A stretch of DNA of 64,000 nt from Mucilaginibacter roseus (GTDB lineage: Bacteria; Bacteroidota; Bacteroidia; Sphingobacteriales; Sphingobacteriaceae): the NCBI RefSeq assembly GCF_021215455.1, contig NZ_JAJPWV010000002.1:911618-975617 (forward strand). The letters are read 5' to 3'. Shown here piece after piece: positions 53,794-63,204 of the stretch; the first letter of the stretch is position 1; each line of letters opens with the position of its first letter. Made by a program: the position numbers and the translations under genes. The notes below the pieces were generated by a model that worked only from the letters and a program-made list of their open reading frames with translations, was not told the origin of the DNA and searched no databases.

Positions 53794-53821
53794 GGCCCTC
53801 CTGATGGGTATCAGAAAGGCC
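53794..53821 (-). terminator. Terminator of the second FKBP isomerase gene
   Basis: GGCC and CTGAT pair with ATCAG and GGCC around GGGT, 21 bp past the stop of 53842-54798, with a T-run on the minus strand. It shares the CTGAT/ATCAG core with the hairpin at 52760-52786. Confidence 0.75.
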
Positions 53822-53841
53822 GGTATTTTTAGAATTTCAAA

Positions 53842-54798
53842 TTATTTTTTAACCGGGGCAGCAACCGGAGCTTGCGGTGCAGCACCTGCTTTTGGTTTTA
53901 CAATATCAACCACCTCGATATCAAACGCCAATGGAGAGTATGGCGGGATAACGTTTGGTGAACCCTGCTCGCCGTAAGCTGAACTTGAAGGGATGATGAA
54001 TGTACCTTTGGCGCCTTTGTTAAGCAATACCAATGCATCAGCCCAACCTTTAATGATGCCTGCTGAACCAACCGGAACACGGATGGGCTCGTATTTACGC
54101 ATCGGGTTAGCAATTTTTTCTTTCTCGGCGATATCCTTAACGCTGGTATCAAATACTTTACCTGACAGTAAACGACCGGTGTAGTTAACAACCGCGGTAT
54201 CACCTTCAACAACCTGAGGGCCACTACCTTGTTTAGTTATAACATAGCTAAGGCCTGAAGGGGTTTTAGTTACTTTCAGATCTTTCTCGGCAATGTATTT
54301 AGAGATTAATGCAGGCTCACGTTTTTTAAACTCTTCACCTTGTTTTTTGAAGTACTCAGAAATACGGCCCTGGAAAACCTGGTCGCTCAGTTTACCTTTT
54401 GGTATTACTTTTTCAACCTTCATTTCGTAAACCAGGTATTTACCTTTTAATTGCGGCGGACGCTGACCTTTAGGGAATACCGAGTCGATATTCATTTTAA
54501 TAGTAGCGCTGTCACCTTCGCTAAGCAATTGCATAGCTGCGTAGATGTCGCCTTTTGACTGTGGTTTTTGCATCAAAACCGGCGTAGAGTTACCAGCATC
54601 GTAAGTTGATGACAGAACCGAGTCAGCATCGTTTTTAGCGATAACGTTAACTGCTAAAAAGTCGCCTTCCTTAATGGTAGTGCCTTCCTTATCGGTATGT
54701 ATATTATAAAGCAAACCACCCGGGCCTTGCTTAAATCCACCGTTACAGCTCGCCAAGGCTATCGCGGCAAGCGTAAAAAACATGAAGCCTTTTTTCAT
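53842..54798 (-). CDS. FKBP-type peptidyl-prolyl isomerase, lipoprotein
   Basis: The 318-residue protein starts MKKGFMFFTLAAIALASC with the lipobox Cys at 18 and is thus membrane-anchored. The same order as its paralogue follows: an N-terminal region with KEGDFLAVNV, then the FKBP domain with AVVNYTGRLLSGKVFDTS, GWADALVLLNKGAKGTFIIP and YGEQGSP. It ends in an Ala/Pro-rich tail instead of a Lys-rich one. It is preceded by the DHH phosphoesterase gene 2 bp away and may be cotranscribed with it. Confidence 0.93.
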   Translation of the reverse strand: MKKGFMFFTLAAIALASCNGGFKQGPGGLLYNIHTDKEGTTIKEGDFLAVNVIAKNDADSVLSSTYDAGNSTPVLMQKPQSKGDIYAAMQLLSEGDSATIKMNIDSVFPKGQRPPQLKGKYLVYEMKVEKVIPKGKLSDQVFQGRISEYFKKQGEEFKKREPALISKYIAEKDLKVTKTPSGLSYVITKQGSGPQVVEGDTAVVNYTGRLLSGKVFDTSVKDIAEKEKIANPMRKYEPIRVPVGSAGIIKGWADALVLLNKGAKGTFIIPSSSAYGEQGSPNVIPPYSPLAFDIEVVDIVKPKAGAAPQAPVAAPVKK

Positions 54799-54800
54799 TT

Positions 54801-55811
54801 CTATTGTATTAATAACTTTTTGTAGTTGGGTAAAATATCTTTTAATTCTTGTACAACCTGGTCAAGCGGCTTGTCTGATCGTCCGCCGGCAGCGTTACGG
54901 TGCCCCCCGCCGCTAAAATACTTCTTACAGATCTCATTAGCCGGAAATTCGCCTTTTGATCGCAGCGACAGCTTAATACCGTCAGTACGTTCAACAATAA
55001 ACGCTGCAAGTTTAATATTGACAATTGAAAGCGCAAAATTTACTATGCCTTCAGTATCGCCCGTTTGCACATCGTATTGCTCCAGCTCCGCTTGGGTTAC
55101 TGTTACGATGGCCGTGTTATAATCATAAAGCACCTCCAGCTTATTGCTTAGGCAATGGCCTAAAAAGCGCAGGCGGTTTTCGGTAGAGCTATTGTAAACC
55201 AGTTCATGTATGCGCCAGTTAACCGCACCGGCATTGATAAGCTCGGCGGCTATCAGGTGTACCTCCGCAGTAGTTTTTGGTAAGCGGAATGATGCTGAAT
55301 CCGTCAGGATACCGGTATACAGACAGGTAGCCACATCCTTATTGATCAGTGCCTTGTTATTAAGCGCATCGGCAATAAAGGTGTATACCAGTTGCGCAGT
55401 AGCGCAGGCGTTAATGTCCCAATAACGGAAATCATCAAAATCCTCCGGCTCCAAGTGATGATCGATCATCAGCTTAACGGCCTGGCTGGCGCGAACGCTA
55501 TCCGTCATGGCGTTAATGCGCGAAAGGGCATTAAAGTCAAGGCAAAAGATCATCTCAGCCTCGGCTATCAGCGTATCGGCGGCAGTAACGTTTTCCGTGT
55601 AGATGATCACTTCTTCGTTACCCGGCATCCAGCTTAAAAAGTCGGGATAGTCTGACGGTACAACAACTTTGGCGTGATGCCCCTGTTGTATCAGATAGTT
55701 ATATAAGCCTAACGACGAACCCAGCGCATCGCCATCGGGCTTATGATGCGTGGTGATTACTATTTTTCGTGGCTGCTCTAACAGCCGGGCAACCGAGGCT
55801 ATATCTAACAT
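54801..55811 (-). CDS. DHH phosphoesterase, NrnA-like (nanoRNase/pAp phosphatase)
   Basis: A 336-residue DHH/DHHA1 protein. Motif I is THHKPDGDALGSS, motif III is MIDHHLEP, and DHHA1 ends in FSGGGHRNAAGG. The length and lack of extra domains match NrnA, which degrades nanoRNA and dephosphorylates pAp. ATG 55811 is taken as start; the preceding codon is TTG. It lies 2 bp upstream of the second FKBP gene. Confidence 0.93.
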   Translation of the reverse strand: MLDIASVARLLEQPRKIVITTHHKPDGDALGSSLGLYNYLIQQGHHAKVVVPSDYPDFLSWMPGNEEVIIYTENVTAADTLIAEAEMIFCLDFNALSRINAMTDSVRASQAVKLMIDHHLEPEDFDDFRYWDINACATAQLVYTFIADALNNKALINKDVATCLYTGILTDSASFRLPKTTAEVHLIAAELINAGAVNWRIHELVYNSSTENRLRFLGHCLSNKLEVLYDYNTAIVTVTQAELEQYDVQTGDTEGIVNFALSIVNIKLAAFIVERTDGIKLSLRSKGEFPANEICKKYFSGGGHRNAAGGRSDKPLDQVVQELKDILPNYKKLLIQ

Positions 55812-55999
55812 CAAACTTTTTTAAAAGGATTGCAAAGCTAAGATAAATTTCCAACGCATTGATATTAAGCTGTAACATTTTTAATTACATAATTTTTAGC
55901 CGATGAACGGTAAAGCGCTGCTGCTTTTGCCCTTATGGCAAAAACTTTTAAAAATAACGCGGCAAAAGGCTATTTTTGCGGCAACTTTAAACACTCAAG

Positions 56000-56419
56000 A
56001 TGGAAACTAACAAAACATTTACCATGATTAAGCCTGATGCGGTTGCTAATGGCCACATTGGTGCAATACTGGATAAGATTACTAAAAGCGGATTTAAAAT
56101 TGTAGCCCTTAAATATACCGCTCTTTCTGCTGCTAAAGCGGGCGAATTTTATGCCGTTCACAAAGAGCGCCCTTTTTACAGTGCCCTGGTTGACTTTATG
56201 TCATCAGGTCCTATTGTTGCTGCAATCCTTGAAAAGGACAACGCGGTTGAAGATTTCCGTAAACTGATCGGCGCTACAGATCCTTCAAAAGCTGAAGAAG
56301 GTACCATCCGTCAGTTATTCGCTAAATCAATTGAGGCTAATGCCGTTCACGGTTCAGATTCTGACGAGAACGCGCAGATTGAAGGCAGCTTCTTCTTCTC
56401 AGCTTTCGAGAAATTTTAA
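56000..56419 (+). CDS. ndk: Nucleoside diphosphate kinase
   Basis: The 139-residue protein has the Ndk fold start ([16 protein letters not shown]), the substrate part and the phospho-histidine motif NAVHGSDS near the end. It passes the terminal phosphate between nucleotides. A TATTTTTG -7 box at 55971-55978 lies 21 bp before the ATG. A perfect terminator follows. It stands alone on the plus strand. Confidence 0.97.
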   Translation: METNKTFTMIKPDAVANGHIGAILDKITKSGFKIVALKYTALSAAKAGEFYAVHKERPFYSALVDFMSSGPIVAAILEKDNAVEDFRKLIGATDPSKAEEGTIRQLFAKSIEANAVHGSDSDENAQIEGSFFFSAFEKF

Positions 56420-56433
56420 TTGCTTTTACAAGC

Positions 56434-56472
56434 AAAGTAAAGGGCTTACGGTAACCGTAAGCCCTTTACTTT
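56434..56472 (+). terminator. Very strong terminator of ndk
   Basis: An 18-bp perfect stem (56434-56451 with 56455-56472) and loop TAA lie 14 bp after ndk and are followed by a T-run. Confidence 0.95.
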
Positions 56473-56540
56473 TTATGGGATTCTATACTATTACTTGTCT
56501 TTCTTGTTACCAATCGAAAGGACATAGTGATTTAAAACTT

Positions 56541-56571
56541 TCTCCCCCTCGGGGAGGATTTAGGAGGGGTT
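56541..56571. repeat. Short dispersed CT-rich hairpin repeat, copy 2
   Basis: CTCCCC-CTC-GGGGAG followed by GATTTAGGAGGGGTTA resembles the element at 2641-2672. It lies against the 3' end of the minus-strand ABC gene, as copy 1 does for recG. Confidence 0.5.
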
Positions 56572-58324
56572 ACGCGTCTATCACGTCCTTCTCGCCTATC
56601 TGCTGGCGCCACATAGCATAGTACAGGCCTTTTTGCAGCAATAGATCGAGGTGTTTGCCTGATTCTACAATGTTACCTTTCTCCAACACGTATATCCTGT
56701 CGGCATGCATAATGGTCGACAAACGGTGGGCAATCAAAATAGTGATATGATCATTCTTAACAGACACATCACGAATGGTTTCGGTGATCTCTTCCTCGGT
56801 CAGTGAATCTAACGCTGACGTAGCCTCGTCAAACACCAGTATATCCGGGTTACGCAGCAAGGCACGGGCTATAGATAAACGCTGTTTTTCTCCGCCGGAA
56901 ACTTTTACGCCGCCCTCGCCTATTACGGTATCCAAACCTTTGTCGGCACGGGCCAGTAAACCCTGGCAAGCCGCACGGTGCAGCACGTTCATACACTCAG
57001 CGTCTGTAGCGCCGGGGCGAACGAACTGCAAGTTCTCGCGGATAGTGCCTGAAAACAATTGTGTATCCTGCGTTACAAAACCTATACGCTCGCGCAGCTG
57101 ATCCAAATCAATAGCCTTGCTTGACACGCCGTTATATAAAATATCACCCTCAATAGGCTGGTATAAACCCACCAGCAACTTCACTAATGTTGTTTTGCCC
57201 GATCCTGATGGCCCTACAAAGGCAATAGTTTCGCCGGTATTGGTTTCAAAGCCGATGTGATTCAATGCATTACGGTTAGCTGTTAGATGCTTAAAGGTCA
57301 CGTCCTCAAAAGAGAGTTTTTTCACTTTTTCAAGCAATACCGGTTTCTCAGGCTTAACATCAATAGGGGTTGATAATATGCGGCTAAAGTTGCCCAATGA
57401 TACCTGCGCCTCGCGCCACGACAGGATCACGTTACCTAACTCCTGTAATGGATTGAATAAAAAGAATGAGTAAAATAGAAAGCTGAAGTATTGTCCCGGC
57501 GATATGGTATGCCTAAATATGAGCATCAGTAAAACCACCACCATTGCGCTGCGCACCAGGTTAACGGTAGTGCCTTGCACAAAGCTCATACTACGCACAA
57601 ACTTTACCTTTTTCAATTCCAGATCGAGTATTTTGTAGGTGGTTTTATTTAACCGCTCAATTTCCTGATTGGCCAAACCAAGACTTTTTACCAGTTCGAT
57701 ATTACGTAACGATTCGGTTGTTGAGCCGGCCAGTGCCGTCGTTTCGCTTACAATATCCTTTTGCACCTTTTTGATACGGCGGCTCATGAGCGTACTAACC
57801 AAAGCAATTACCGGTATAGCGGCAAAATACACCAGCGTTACCCGATAGTTTACCGCCGCGGAATACACAATAACGAACACCATGCCCACGATGCTGACAA
57901 ATAGTATGCTGATGAATGAGGTAATGAACTTTTCGCTATCCGTACGTACCTTTTGCAATATGCCCAGGGTTTCACCGCTGCGCTGATCCTCAAAAACCTG
58001 GTAAGGTAGTTGCAATGAATGCTTCAGGCCATCGGCATACATTTGCGCACCAGTTTTTTGCACAATAATGCTGGTAAAGTAATCCTGAAAGTTTTTCGCT
58101 ATTCGCGATACCATGGCCACGCCAATAGCGTAACAAATTAAGCGTATTACGTTGTTGAGGTATTGGCTATATTCCAGGTGATCACGTTTTTCGATCACCT
58201 CGTCAACAATGCGCCCGGTAATATATGGGTCGAGCAGGGAGAACCCGATGTTGATAGCAGCCATGGCCAATGCAAGTGCTACCACCCACTTATGTTTGGT
58301 TAAATAAGATAAAAGCAATTTCAT
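56570..58324 (-). CDS. ABC exporter, fused permease and ATPase
   Basis: The 584-residue half-transporter has six N-terminal helices (about 15-310) and an ATPase domain (about 340-575). Its Walker A is VGPSGSGKTT, signature VSGGEKQR, Walker B ILVFDEATSALD and switch His in LIAHRLST. It belongs to the large multidrug/lipid exporter class; the substrate is unknown. The 3' end touches a dispersed repeat. Confidence 0.94.
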   Translation of the reverse strand: MKLLLSYLTKHKWVVALALAMAAINIGFSLLDPYITGRIVDEVIEKRDHLEYSQYLNNVIRLICYAIGVAMVSRIAKNFQDYFTSIIVQKTGAQMYADGLKHSLQLPYQVFEDQRSGETLGILQKVRTDSEKFITSFISILFVSIVGMVFVIVYSAAVNYRVTLVYFAAIPVIALVSTLMSRRIKKVQKDIVSETTALAGSTTESLRNIELVKSLGLANQEIERLNKTTYKILDLELKKVKFVRSMSFVQGTTVNLVRSAMVVVLLMLIFRHTISPGQYFSFLFYSFFLFNPLQELGNVILSWREAQVSLGNFSRILSTPIDVKPEKPVLLEKVKKLSFEDVTFKHLTANRNALNHIGFETNTGETIAFVGPSGSGKTTLVKLLVGLYQPIEGDILYNGVSSKAIDLDQLRERIGFVTQDTQLFSGTIRENLQFVRPGATDAECMNVLHRAACQGLLARADKGLDTVIGEGGVKVSGGEKQRLSIARALLRNPDILVFDEATSALDSLTEEEITETIRDVSVKNDHITILIAHRLSTIMHADRIYVLEKGNIVESGKHLDLLLQKGLYYAMWRQQIGEKDVIDA

Positions 58325-58343
58325 ACAGGCCGCAAAAATAAAA

Positions 58344-58375
58344 AAAGGGAATGGCGTAAACCGCTCACTCCCTTT
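58344..58375 (-). terminator. Terminator of frr
   Basis: AAAGGGA and TCCCTTT close an imperfect hairpin with an inner GCG/CGC pair, 21 bp past the frr stop. The minus strand continues in a T-run. Confidence 0.75.
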
Positions 58376-58396
58376 AATTTGACATTAGGTTGGTTA

Positions 58397-58960
58397 TTAA
58401 ACCGTCATTATATCTTTTTCTTTAGCTTCTGATAACACATCGCATTTAGCTATGTAGCTGTCGGTCAGCTTTTGGATCTCAGCTTCTCCGGTTTTGATCT
58501 CATCTTCTGATACTCCTTCAGATTTTAGCTTTTTGATCTTCTCGTTAGCATCTTTACGGATATTACGGATAGCGATCTTACCGCTTTCTACTTCGCCTTT
58601 GGCTTTCTTCACCAAATCACGACGGCGCTCTTCAGTTAGCGGCGGTACATTTATGCGGATGATGGTACCATCATTCGTTGGATTCACGCCAAGATTGGCA
58701 TCCTTAATCGCTTTTTCAATAGGGTTTAGCAATGATTTCTCCCATGGCTGTACAACTATGGTACGGGCATCAGGCGTATTTACGTTACCTACCTGGCTCA
58801 ATGGCGTTGGTGTACCATAGTAATCAACGGTAATATCATCCAGCATGGCAGGGTTTGCCTTACCTGCACGGATTTTTAAAAGTTCGTTATCTGTATGGTC
58901 AACGGCTTTTTCCATTAAAGCCTTTGCATCGTTAACCTGCTTTTTAATGAGTTCGCTCAT
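58397..58960 (-). CDS. frr: Ribosome recycling factor
   Basis: The 187-residue protein matches RRF in length and has the family segment VDYYGTPTPLSQVGNV, PWEKSLLNPIEKAI and the conserved VPPLTEERRRDLVK. With EF-G it splits the post-termination ribosome. A TATTTTTG box on the minus strand at 58977-58984 suggests its own promoter. pyrH lies 79 bp upstream, as in the classical order. Confidence 0.98.
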   Translation of the reverse strand: MSELIKKQVNDAKALMEKAVDHTDNELLKIRAGKANPAMLDDITVDYYGTPTPLSQVGNVNTPDARTIVVQPWEKSLLNPIEKAIKDANLGVNPTNDGTIIRINVPPLTEERRRDLVKKAKGEVESGKIAIRNIRKDANEKIKKLKSEGVSEDEIKTGEAEIQKLTDSYIAKCDVLSEAKEKDIMTV

Positions 58961-59039
58961 TTTTATAAATTTTCAACAAAAATAATAAAATCATCCGTTC
59001 TGTATAACGGCTATTCAAAGGTACCTCCGGCAGAATATG

Positions 59040-59744
59040 TTATTTTACAATAGTACCCACGTGTTCACCCTGGGCCAGTTTCATAAAGTTACCTTCCTTG
59101 TTCATATCAAACACTACAATAGGCAACTTGTTCTCTTTACAAAGCGTAATTGCAGTCATGTCCATTACGTTAAGCCCTTTGTCGTATACTTCCTGAAAGC
59201 TGATCTCATCGTAACGGGTGGCTGATGGATCTTTCTCCGGGTCGGCAGTGTATATACCATCCACGCGTGTACCTTTCATTACCACATCAGCTTTTATTTC
59301 AATCGCGCGAAGTGAGGCCGCTGTATCAGTAGTAAAATAAGGGTTACCTGTACCAGCGCCAAATATTACAATCTTACCGGTGTGCAAATGCGTCATGGCA
59401 CGGCGGCGGATGTAAGGCTCGCATATCTGCTCCATTTTTATGGCTGATTGCAAACGGGTTTCAATACCCAGATCTTCAAGCGCGCTTTGCATCGCCATAC
59501 AGTTAATTACCGTTGCCAGCATACCCATATAATCAGCCTGGGCACGTTCCATACCTGATTTCTCAGCGCTTAATCCCCTGAAAATATTGCCGCCGCCAAT
59601 TACTATGGCAACCTCAATACCGGCATCAAATACGGTTTTAATATCCTGCGCGTATTGCTGTACGCGGTTGTTATCAATACCATATTGCCTTTCGCCCATT
59701 AACGATTCACCGCTGAGTTTAAGTAAGATCCTTTTGTATTTCAT
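59040..59744 (-). CDS. pyrH: UMP kinase
   Basis: The 234-residue protein has the amino-acid-kinase fold with [16 protein letters not shown] at the start, [10 protein letters not shown] near 50 and [20 protein letters not shown]. It phosphorylates UMP to UDP with ATP, a pace-setting step of pyrimidine supply. It lies between nagA and frr, 31 bp after nagA. Confidence 0.98.
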   Translation of the reverse strand: MKYKRILLKLSGESLMGERQYGIDNNRVQQYAQDIKTVFDAGIEVAIVIGGGNIFRGLSAEKSGMERAQADYMGMLATVINCMAMQSALEDLGIETRLQSAIKMEQICEPYIRRRAMTHLHTGKIVIFGAGTGNPYFTTDTAASLRAIEIKADVVMKGTRVDGIYTADPEKDPSATRYDEISFQEVYDKGLNVMDMTAITLCKENKLPIVVFDMNKEGNFMKLAQGEHVGTIVK

Positions 59745-59775
59745 CAGATATGAGTTATAGTGTTGTCAGTTAGTT

Positions 59776-60906
59776 TCAGTATTGTTGGTTTACGGCGTAC
59801 ACAATTTCACCCTGCAAAAAGGTAGTTGCAACCGTAAAACTATCATTAAAAATTATCAAATCGGCAAAATAGCCTGCTTCAATTTTACCTTTTTTTGTAA
59901 GTGATGCTAATTGCGCCGGGTAAAGCGATGCCATATTTATCGCCTCCGGCAAACTGATATCGACCTCTTTTACCCCATTTTCAACCGCCTTAAGCATAGT
60001 TAAAGCCGACCCCGATAGTGTGCCGTCCGGCATTACGTAACGGTCACCCTGTAGCTGGTGCTGGTAAGCGCCTTTATTGGCCACAGTAACTGCATCAGTA
60101 ATAAAAAATAGCTTATCGCCCAACTCGCGTTTGGCTAAAGCAATCATAGGGAAACTTACGTGAACGCCATCCGCCACAATGCTGGTATAAGGCCTTTGCT
60201 CAAAAATGGCTGGAATAATACCCGGCTCTCGATGGTGCATTTGGGGCATGGCGTTGAACAAGTGCGTAGCCGCCGTTACAGGGCTATTGAAGAAGGACGA
60301 AGCTTGTGAATAAGTAGCATCAGAATGCCCGGCAGAGATAATGATATTTTGTGATGAAAGGTATTCCATCACTTCATCATCCTGTAGCTCCGGTGCTATG
60401 GTCATCATTTTAATAACACCTTCGCCACGCTCAACCCAGTTTTTAAGTTCGCTTAAAGTTGCTTTCTTGATATAGTTTTCGGGATGCGCGCCTTTGCGTT
60501 TGGGGTTAAGGTATGGCCCCTCAAGGTGTAAACCTAAAAAGTTGCCTTTAGCTTTTGGTAAATATTGCTTTGCCGCATCAATGCCCTGCAGCACCACTTC
60601 ATCGCTATTAGTTGCAATTGTTGCAAAGAAGCCGGTGGTGCCTTGTTTTAGCAACACCTGTTCCATCTCGGCCAACGCCTCAACGGATGGCAAACCGCCA
60701 AACAGACTGGTACCGGCACCATAAATTTGCAGGTCAATAAGGCCCGGGGCAGTATAGGCTCCTTTCAGATCGATGCGCTCTGCGTCATCAGGGATGTCCC
60801 CGGCATCAATAATAGCTTTGATGTATTTACCTTCAATTAAAATAGCCTTGCCCGAAACTACTGCTCCGCCGGTTATTAATTGCGTGTTATGTAAGGCAGT
60901 AATCAT
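59776..60906 (-). CDS. nagA: N-acetylglucosamine-6-phosphate deacetylase
   Basis: A 376-residue amidohydrolase with LIDLQIYGAG near the start, the metal-binding LHLEGPYLNPKRKGAHP, the His of HSDAT, AMPQMHHREPG and the Asp of FITDAV near 270. It removes the acetyl group from GlcNAc-6-P made from amino sugars or recycled cell wall. ATG 60906 is used; the preceding codon is TTG. It lies after a strong terminator that isolates it from tsf, and it breaks the usual tsf-pyrH contact. Confidence 0.94.
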   Translation of the reverse strand: MITALHNTQLITGGAVVSGKAILIEGKYIKAIIDAGDIPDDAERIDLKGAYTAPGLIDLQIYGAGTSLFGGLPSVEALAEMEQVLLKQGTTGFFATIATNSDEVVLQGIDAAKQYLPKAKGNFLGLHLEGPYLNPKRKGAHPENYIKKATLSELKNWVERGEGVIKMMTIAPELQDDEVMEYLSSQNIIISAGHSDATYSQASSFFNSPVTAATHLFNAMPQMHHREPGIIPAIFEQRPYTSIVADGVHVSFPMIALAKRELGDKLFFITDAVTVANKGAYQHQLQGDRYVMPDGTLSGSALTMLKAVENGVKEVDISLPEAINMASLYPAQLASLTKKGKIEAGYFADLIIFNDSFTVATTFLQGEIVYAVNQQY

Positions 60907-60968
60907 CAAACATTAAATTGCCGAAACGCGTTCGGCACAAGGTAGTTAAAAAAGTAAATGCAAAAAAA

Positions 60969-60994
60969 ATCCCCCTCGTTAAAACGAGGGGGAT
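60969..60994 (-). terminator. Strong terminator of tsf
   Basis: A perfect 12-bp stem (ATCCCCCTCGTT / AACGAGGGGGAT) with an AA loop lies 8 bp after the tsf stop. The minus strand continues in a T-run, so the translation operon should end here. Confidence 0.95.
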
Positions 60995-61001
60995 AATAAA
61001 A

Positions 61002-61853
61002 TTAAGCTCCTAAAGCAACTCGCTTAAAGGCGGTTACGGTAAGGCCTTTTTCAACAGTTGCTAAAAACTGTGAAATATTTTTTGACGGGTCTTTAACAAA
61101 CTCCTGGTTCAACAAGGTTGAATCTTTGTAGAACTTGTTCAGTTTACCGGCAGCAATTTTCTCAACCATTTCTTCTGGTTTGCCTTCGGCACGGATTTGC
61201 TCCTTAGCGATAGCTAATTCACGCTCAATAGTAGTAGCGTCAACGCCATCCTTATCAATAGCAACCGGGTTCATGGCAGCAATTTGCATTGCTACGTCTT
61301 TACCAGCTTCTTCAGCACCTTCTGCGTTAGCGCTCAAAGCAACCAATACACCTAAACGGAAGTTACCGTGGATGTAACCAATTACTTTCTCGCCTTCAAC
61401 AATTTCGTATTTTGATACACCTATCTTCTCGCCAATTTTACCGGTTTTGTCGGTAATAGCTTCGCCGATAGAGATACGTGAAGTTTCAGTATCAATTTCA
61501 AGTTTGTACAGCTCATCAATTGAAGCCGGAGTTTTTTCAACAGCGGCGTTAGCGATAGCGTTAGCAAAAGCAATGAATTCAGCATTTTTAGCCACGAAGT
61601 CAGTTTCGCAGTTAAGCTCAATCACAACACCTTTTTTACCATCGGCAGAAGCACGGGCGATAACAACACCTTCGTTTGACTCGCGGTCCTGACGGCTTGC
61701 TGCTACTTTAGCACCTTTTTTTCTTAAATAGTCAATTGCTGCTTCAAAGTCACCATTGGTTTCAGTTAAAGCTTTTTTGCAATCCATCATACCGGCACCG
61801 GTTTGCTGGCGCAGTCTGTTTACGTCGGCGGCAGATATTTGTACTGTAGACAT
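61002..61853 (-). CDS. tsf: Elongation factor Ts
   Basis: The 283-residue protein has the EF-Ts signature RLRQQTGAGMMDCKKAL, LRKKG and NCETDFVAKN, then the dimerisation core. It recycles EF-Tu by promoting GDP release. ATG 61853 is the conserved start; upstream in-frame codons lie in the hairpin-containing spacer. It follows rpsB by 91 bp and precedes the operon terminator. Confidence 0.98.
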   Translation of the reverse strand: MSTVQISAADVNRLRQQTGAGMMDCKKALTETNGDFEAAIDYLRKKGAKVAASRQDRESNEGVVIARASADGKKGVVIELNCETDFVAKNAEFIAFANAIANAAVEKTPASIDELYKLEIDTETSRISIGEAITDKTGKIGEKIGVSKYEIVEGEKVIGYIHGNFRLGVLVALSANAEGAEEAGKDVAMQIAAMNPVAIDKDGVDATTIERELAIAKEQIRAEGKPEEMVEKIAAGKLNKFYKDSTLLNQEFVKDPSKNISQFLATVEKGLTVTAFKRVALGA

Positions 61854-61891
61854 ATTTTTTAAAGTTTTTTGTTTGCTTGGTGAGTAACGAA

Positions 61892-61925
61892 TAATGAACA
61901 ACAGGACTATGCCTGTTGTTCATTA
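61892..61925 (-). other. Perfect hairpin between rpsB and tsf
   Basis: A 14-bp perfect stem (61892-61905 with 61912-61925) and loop ACTATG stand in the 91-bp spacer. No T-run follows, so it is more likely an attenuator, RNase site or mRNA stabiliser that sets the S2:EF-Ts ratio than a full terminator. Confidence 0.65.
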
Positions 61926-61944
61926 TCATTTTGTTTACTCAATA

Positions 61945-62796
61945 TTATTCTTCAGTTGAAGAAGCTTCGGCAGATGGAGCTTCGGTCTCAGTTTCAGCGT
62001 CAGCTGTTACTTTACGTGCTCTTTTACCACCTTCGGCAGCAGCCTCTGGGCTATCAGCTTTTGCTTTAGCAGCAGCTGCTTCTTTTTCAGCTTCGTCTTC
62101 TTTCTCGCGTTTGCGCTCGTCTAAACCTTCTTCAATAGCTTTGATGATGATAGAAGTGATCAAAGAGATTGATTTTGTAGCATCATCATTCGCCGGAATC
62201 GGGAAGTCGATGTTTGAAGGATCAGAGTTAGTATCAACCATCGCGAAGGTTGGGATGTTCAGTTTCAACGCTTCAGAAACAGCGATATGCTCTTTCTTAA
62301 CGTCGATCAGGAACAACGCAGCCGGTAAGCGGTTCAGGTCAGCAATACCACCTAATAAAGTTTCCAGTTTGATACGCTCACGCTGGATCATCAAACGCTC
62401 TTTTTTAGAAAGGATGCTGTAAGTACCGTCTTTAGTCAATTTATCAATGTTTGACATTTTTTTGATTGACTTGCGTACGGTAGCGAAGTTAGTTAACATA
62501 CCACCTAACCAACGCTCGGTTACGTAAGGCATGTTTACTGTTTTAGCTTGTTCAGCAACGATGTCTTTAGCTTGTTTCTTGGTAGCAACAAACAAAACTT
62601 TACGTCCTGATTTTACTATTTGTTTGATGGCTGAAGCTGCTTCTTCAACTTTTGCCAAAGTTTTATTTAAATCGATAATGTGGATACCGTTGCGCTCCAT
62701 GAAAATGTACTGAGCCATTTTCGGATCCCATTTACGGGTAAGGTGACCAAAGTGTACACCTGCATCCAGTAAATCCTGATATGTTGTTCTTGCCAT
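61945..62796 (-). CDS. rpsB: 30S ribosomal protein S2
   Basis: The 283-residue protein matches bacterial uS2 (TYQDLLDAGVHFGHLTRKWDPKM, RWLGGMLTNF, IPANDDA) with an acidic, Ala/Glu-rich tail of about 50 residues that is typical of this phylum. It is preceded by a strong Shine-Dalgarno AAGGAGGACTC about 5 bp before the ATG, unusual for this organism's genes. It binds the 30S head/body junction. Confidence 0.98.
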   Translation of the reverse strand: MARTTYQDLLDAGVHFGHLTRKWDPKMAQYIFMERNGIHIIDLNKTLAKVEEAASAIKQIVKSGRKVLFVATKKQAKDIVAEQAKTVNMPYVTERWLGGMLTNFATVRKSIKKMSNIDKLTKDGTYSILSKKERLMIQRERIKLETLLGGIADLNRLPAALFLIDVKKEHIAVSEALKLNIPTFAMVDTNSDPSNIDFPIPANDDATKSISLITSIIIKAIEEGLDERKREKEDEAEKEAAAAKAKADSPEAAAEGGKRARKVTADAETETEAPSAEASSTEE

Positions 62797-62817
62797 TGTT
62801 GAGTCCTCCTTAAAATA

Positions 62818-63204
62818 TTAACGTTTACTGAATTGAAATCTTCTTCTCGCTTTACGGCGACCTGGTTTTTTACGTTCAACCATACGGTCATCACGTGTCA
62901 TTAAACCTTTAGCGCGTAATGCTGGTTTCTTTTCAGCGTCAAGCTCAACAATAGCTTTGGCGATAGCTAAACGAACGGCCTCAGCCTGTCCTTTAACACC
63001 ACCACCTGCTACGTTTACCTTAACATCGTACTGGCCAGCTACACCCGCAACCTCTGATGATTGGTTAACGATGTATTGCAGTGGCAATGTTGGGAAGTAC
63101 TCTTTGTAATCTTTACCGTTAACGGTAATGTTGCCATTGCCTTCGCTTAAATAAATGCGGGCAACTGCGGTTTTTCTTCTGCCTGAAGTGTTAGTTGTTG
63201 GCAT
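62818..63204 (-). CDS. rpsI: 30S ribosomal protein S9
   Basis: The 128-residue protein is complete: the TSGRRKTAVARIYL start, QAEAVRLAIAKAIVEL core and the basic tail ending RRRFQFSKR that reaches the P-site tRNA. A Shine-Dalgarno AAAGGAGA lies 6 bp before the ATG. It is 27 bp after rplM and 21 bp before rpsB, within one operon. Confidence 0.98.
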   Translation of the reverse strand: MPTTNTSGRRKTAVARIYLSEGNGNITVNGKDYKEYFPTLPLQYIVNQSSEVAGVAGQYDVKVNVAGGGVKGQAEAVRLAIAKAIVELDAEKKPALRAKGLMTRDDRMVERKKPGRRKARRRFQFSKR

